From NCBI GenBank assembly GCA_016794785.1, contig JAEUHC010000014.1, positions 388,446 through 452,445 of the forward strand: DNA of 64,000 bases, in the 5' to 3' direction. The notes under the pieces were generated by a model, which saw only the letters and a list, made by a program, of their open reading frames with translations, was not told the DNA's origin and ran no database searches. Both the position numbers and the translations under genes were made by a program. The DNA comes from Opitutaceae bacterium. Lineage in GTDB: Bacteria; Verrucomicrobiota; Verrucomicrobiia; Opitutales; Opitutaceae. Shown here one piece after another: positions 61,406-64,000 of this stretch; the stretch's first letter is position 1; each line of letters begins with the position of its first letter.

Positions 61406-63016
61406 TTACTTCGATTCGTCGATGGCGAGGAAGGTCGGGGCTCCGTTGCGCCAGATGCGCATGAGGAACTTCGGGCCCTTGATTTCCTCGCTGAGCTTCA
61501 CCGCCTGATCGACATCCGTGAGCGGCTTGCGGTCGATCTCAAGGATCACGTCGCCTTCGCGCAGGCCCTGCTTCGCCGCCGGAGTGTCGGGATCGATGGC
61601 GGTCACGATCACACCGGTCATGCGCGCGGGCAGGCCGAGTTGGGCGCGCAGTTCGGGTGTGATCGGGCCCACGCCCACGCCGTTGAGGATGCCTTCGTCC
61701 TTCTTCGGCGGCGGAGCGTCGTCGCGGGCGACCGCGGCGTCGTCGCGGCGCGCGAGTTTCACCGTGGCCGTTTTGGTTTTGCCCTCGCGCAGATACTCGA
61801 TGGCGACCTCGGTGCCCGGCGCGTGCTTGCTCACGGTGAGCGTGAGATGGCGCGGGTCGCGAATCTCGGTGCTGCCGACTTTGGTAATGACGTCGCCGGG
61901 CTTGAGGCCGGCTTTCTCAGCCGGACTGCCTTCCGTGACTTCGCTGAGGAGGGCACCTTTTTCCGTGCCGAACTGCGCGGTCAGCGCCTCGTCGAGCGGC
62001 TGCGGGCGCACGCCGAGGAAGCCGCGCTCGACCTTGCCGGTGGCGGCGAGCTGCTCGGCCACGCCCCGGGCGAGATTGGCGGGAATCGCGAAGCCCACGC
62101 CGGCAAAGCCGCCGCTGCGGCTGAGGATGGCGGTGTTGATGCCGATGAGGCGGCCGTCGGTGTCGAGGAGCGCGCCGCCGGAGTTGCCCGGGTTGATCGC
62201 AGCGTCGGTCTGGATGAAGTCCTCGAAGACGCCCATGCCCATGCCGCGGCCCAGCGCGCTCACGATGCCGCGGCTCACGGATTGCCCGACGCCGAAGGGA
62301 TTGCCGATCGCGAGCACGACGTCGCCCACGAGGAGCTGGTCGCTGTCGCCAAACGTCGCGGGCGAGAGCCCCGTCGCCTCAATCTTAAGGACCGCAAGAT
62401 CGGAGCCGGGATCGCGGCCGACGACCTTGGCCTCGTAGCGTTTGTTGGAATCGCCGAGGGAGACGCGCACATCGTCGGCGCCCTCGATCACGTGGTTATT
62501 GGTGAGGATGTAGCCATCGGCCGTGATGACCACGCCAGAGCCGAGGCCCTGCTGCTGGCGCTCGGGGGCGCGGTTGCCGGGGTTGTTGCGCTGCGGAGTG
62601 TTTTTGCGGTTGTTGCCGCGGTTGCGCGGCGCGGGCGCAGCCTCGGGATCGACCTCGTCGTCGGGGAGGTTGAAGAAGCGGCGGAACATCGGGTCGTTGA
62701 AGAAGGGCGACATGTCCGGCGCGCGCACGGTCTTGGTCGAATAGACATAGACGACGCTCGCCGCCGTGCGCTGGACGATCGGGGCGTAGCTGATGCGGTC
62801 GGGGGCGTCGCGGTTGATGGGCTTGGCGTCGAACGCGAGCCGGAGGGTGGCGCGGCCGTCGACCGAGGCGGTGTCGGCGGCGGGAGCCTTGCGCGCCTTG
62901 TTGGCCTTGCCCGGCTTGGCGTCCGCCGCCCAGGCCGTGAGGCCGGCGGTGACGGCCACCGTGGCGGCAAAGACGCCGGCAAAAAGGAAAGCGGAGACGG
63001 AGGTGCGGGAGTTCAT
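61406..63016 (-). CDS. DegQ/HtrA-type periplasmic serine protease
   Basis: 536 residues from the ATG at 63016 with a signal peptide or anchor (about 8-30). The protease triad is His175 (LTNNHVIEG), Asp206 (GSDLAVLK) and Ser279 (NPGNSGGALL). Two PDZ domains follow (about 330-415 and 450-530), for example SPAEKAGLKPGDVITKVGST and PAAKQGLREGDVILEIDRKP. It degrades or refolds damaged envelope proteins. An Asn/Arg/Pro-rich insert (about 125-155) before the protease domain replaces the usual LA loop region and is unusual. Confidence 0.93.
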   Translation of the reverse strand: MNSRTSVSAFLFAGVFAATVAVTAGLTAWAADAKPGKANKARKAPAADTASVDGRATLRLAFDAKPINRDAPDRISYAPIVQRTAASVVYVYSTKTVRAPDMSPFFNDPMFRRFFNLPDDEVDPEAAPAPRNRGNNRKNTPQRNNPGNRAPERQQQGLGSGVVITADGYILTNNHVIEGADDVRVSLGDSNKRYEAKVVGRDPGSDLAVLKIEATGLSPATFGDSDQLLVGDVVLAIGNPFGVGQSVSRGIVSALGRGMGMGVFEDFIQTDAAINPGNSGGALLDTDGRLIGINTAILSRSGGFAGVGFAIPANLARGVAEQLAATGKVERGFLGVRPQPLDEALTAQFGTEKGALLSEVTEGSPAEKAGLKPGDVITKVGSTEIRDPRHLTLTVSKHAPGTEVAIEYLREGKTKTATVKLARRDDAAVARDDAPPPKKDEGILNGVGVGPITPELRAQLGLPARMTGVIVTAIDPDTPAAKQGLREGDVILEIDRKPLTDVDQAVKLSEEIKGPKFLMRIWRNGAPTFLAIDESK

Positions 63017-63169
63017 GGGCGGAGGGAAGCGGCGGGGACGCGTGAGACTGAACGTTGCTAAACAGGTTCCTTCCGCGGCAATCCGCAAATGCCGGGCGGT
63101 GAAAAGGACCGCGGACGGCCAAGCGCGGAATTGACCCCGCCGCGCGGCGCGGGCTAGCTCTCACTTCTT

Positions 63170-64000
63170 ATGTCCGCCGAATCGACCACTCCCGCTGTCA
63201 CCATGGATGCCATCGTCGCGCTCGCGAAGCGCCGGGGCTTCATCTTTCAGTCCTCGGAAATCTACGGCGGCTTCAACGGCTTCTTCGACTACGGCCCCCT
63301 CGGCTCCGAGCTGAAGAAGAACATCCGCGACTGCTGGTGGGCCGACATGGTGCGCCGCCGCGACGACATCGTCGGCATCGAGACCTCCATCATCATGCAC
63401 CCGAAGGTCTGGGAAGCCTCCGGCCACGTCGCCGGCTTCAGCGACCCGCTCGTGGACTGCAAGGTGAGCAAACAGCGGTTTCGGGCGGATCAGTTGTTCT
63501 TTTCGCCCGTCGTCGTCGATGGGAAGACCGTCGGCTACGTGAGCGCGCTCGAATCGGAGAAAACCGCCGCCGATCTCCAGGCCGCCGCGGAGAATTTCAA
63601 ACGCAAGAAGGCCATCGTCGGCACGCTCGCGCCCGTCACGCCGAAGGATTTCACCGAGGCCAAGCCCGAGGAAATCGCGCTCATCCCCTCCCCCGCCACC
63701 GGCGAGCCCGGCAGCCTCACCGAGGCGCGGGCGTTCAACATGATGTTCCAGACGAACGTTGGCGCGATGACCGACGGCTCGTCCGTCGCCTACCTCCGCC
63801 CCGAGACGGCGCAGGGCATGTTCGTCGATTTCAAGAACGTATGGGACACCGGCCGCGTAAAGCTGCCCTTCGGCATCGCGCAAATCGGCAAGTCGTTTCG
63901 CAACGAGATCACGCCGCGCAACTTCATCTTCCGCTCGCGCGAGTTCGAGCAGATGGAGATGGAATACTTCATCCACGAGGACGCCGACTGGGACAAGTGC
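63170..64000 (+). CDS. glyS: Glycyl-tRNA synthetase (single-chain type), N-terminal part
   Basis: 277 residues visible from the ATG at 63170; the gene runs off the right edge. Charges tRNA-Gly. The start [20 protein letters not shown] and [16 protein letters not shown] are of the archaeal/eukaryotic-like dimeric class, and class II motif 2 reads [35 protein letters not shown] precedes it. It is not the two-subunit GlyQ/GlyS enzyme of many bacteria. Divergent from the protease gene with about 150 bases between the starts. Confidence 0.95.
   Translation, partial: MSAESTTPAVTMDAIVALAKRRGFIFQSSEIYGGFNGFFDYGPLGSELKKNIRDCWWADMVRRRDDIVGIETSIIMHPKVWEASGHVAGFSDPLVDCKVSKQRFRADQLFFSPVVVDGKTVGYVSALESEKTAADLQAAAENFKRKKAIVGTLAPVTPKDFTEAKPEEIALIPSPATGEPGSLTEARAFNMMFQTNVGAMTDGSSVAYLRPETAQGMFVDFKNVWDTGRVKLPFGIAQIGKSFRNEITPRNFIFRSREFEQMEMEYFIHEDADWDKC

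Overview
The window looks like the chromosome of a Verrucomicrobiota bacterium, most likely Opitutaceae. The evidence is the high GC, three Opitutus-style TonB-dependent receptors, a membrane pyrophosphatase, a secreted sulfatase, PQQ-type sugar dehydrogenases with cytochrome domains, and an almost complete absence of Shine-Dalgarno sequences. This assignment is an inference from gene content; no rRNA or marker phylogeny was possible.

Bases 1-23861 read as a mobile genomic island. Its right end is a 55-base copy of the 3' half of a tRNA-Leu(UAA) gene (23807-23861), next to a tyrosine recombinase (22263-23699) and accessory genes (a JAB-only RadC, a DUF932 protein and two unknown proteins). 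The left end lies outside the window. The cargo, bases 1-18337, is one long same-strand block for heavy-metal handling. In transcription order it holds an FTR1/PbrT-type permease, a Cys-rich secreted protein, a CzcCBA-type RND pump, a PII-like protein, several small secreted proteins and lipoproteins, a ribulose-phosphate epimerase, a Zn/Cd/Pb-type P-type ATPase coupled to a TolC-like protein, and a CnrYXH-like anti-sigma/sensor/ECF-sigma cassette. A DUF3347-like metal-binding protein and a third, partial outer-membrane efflux protein follow. Three promoters with an identical AGGG-N16-CGTATCA layout (upstream of 854, 2672 and 3046) probably define the regulon of the island's own ECF sigma factor.

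Bases 24060-64000 look like ordinary chromosome. They hold a membrane pyrophosphatase and an arylamine N-acetyltransferase, then a deoxyribose catabolism operon (deoC, aldehyde dehydrogenase, a truncated pseudo-aldehyde dehydrogenase, and a TPR membrane protein). Next come a beta-propeller-like secreted protein, an orphan cyclic-nucleotide-domain histidine kinase, a sulfatase, a large multi-module sugar dehydrogenase/dihaem cytochrome protein and a TonB receptor. A four-gene operon follows (UMF1 transporter, PlsY, a GNAT-class V aminotransferase fusion, a cytochrome c-sugar dehydrogenase), then a lipoprotein, a DUF900 hydrolase, a transglutaminase-like protein and a phosphotriesterase-like protein. 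The window ends with two more TonB receptors, gamma-glutamyltransferase, an MFS pump, a DegQ/HtrA protease and the start of glycyl-tRNA synthetase.

Two short palindromic elements (48248-48366, 61186-61341) share terminal inverted repeats that themselves supply the stop codons of flanking genes. Two other intergenic inverted repeats sit in the deoxyribose operon.
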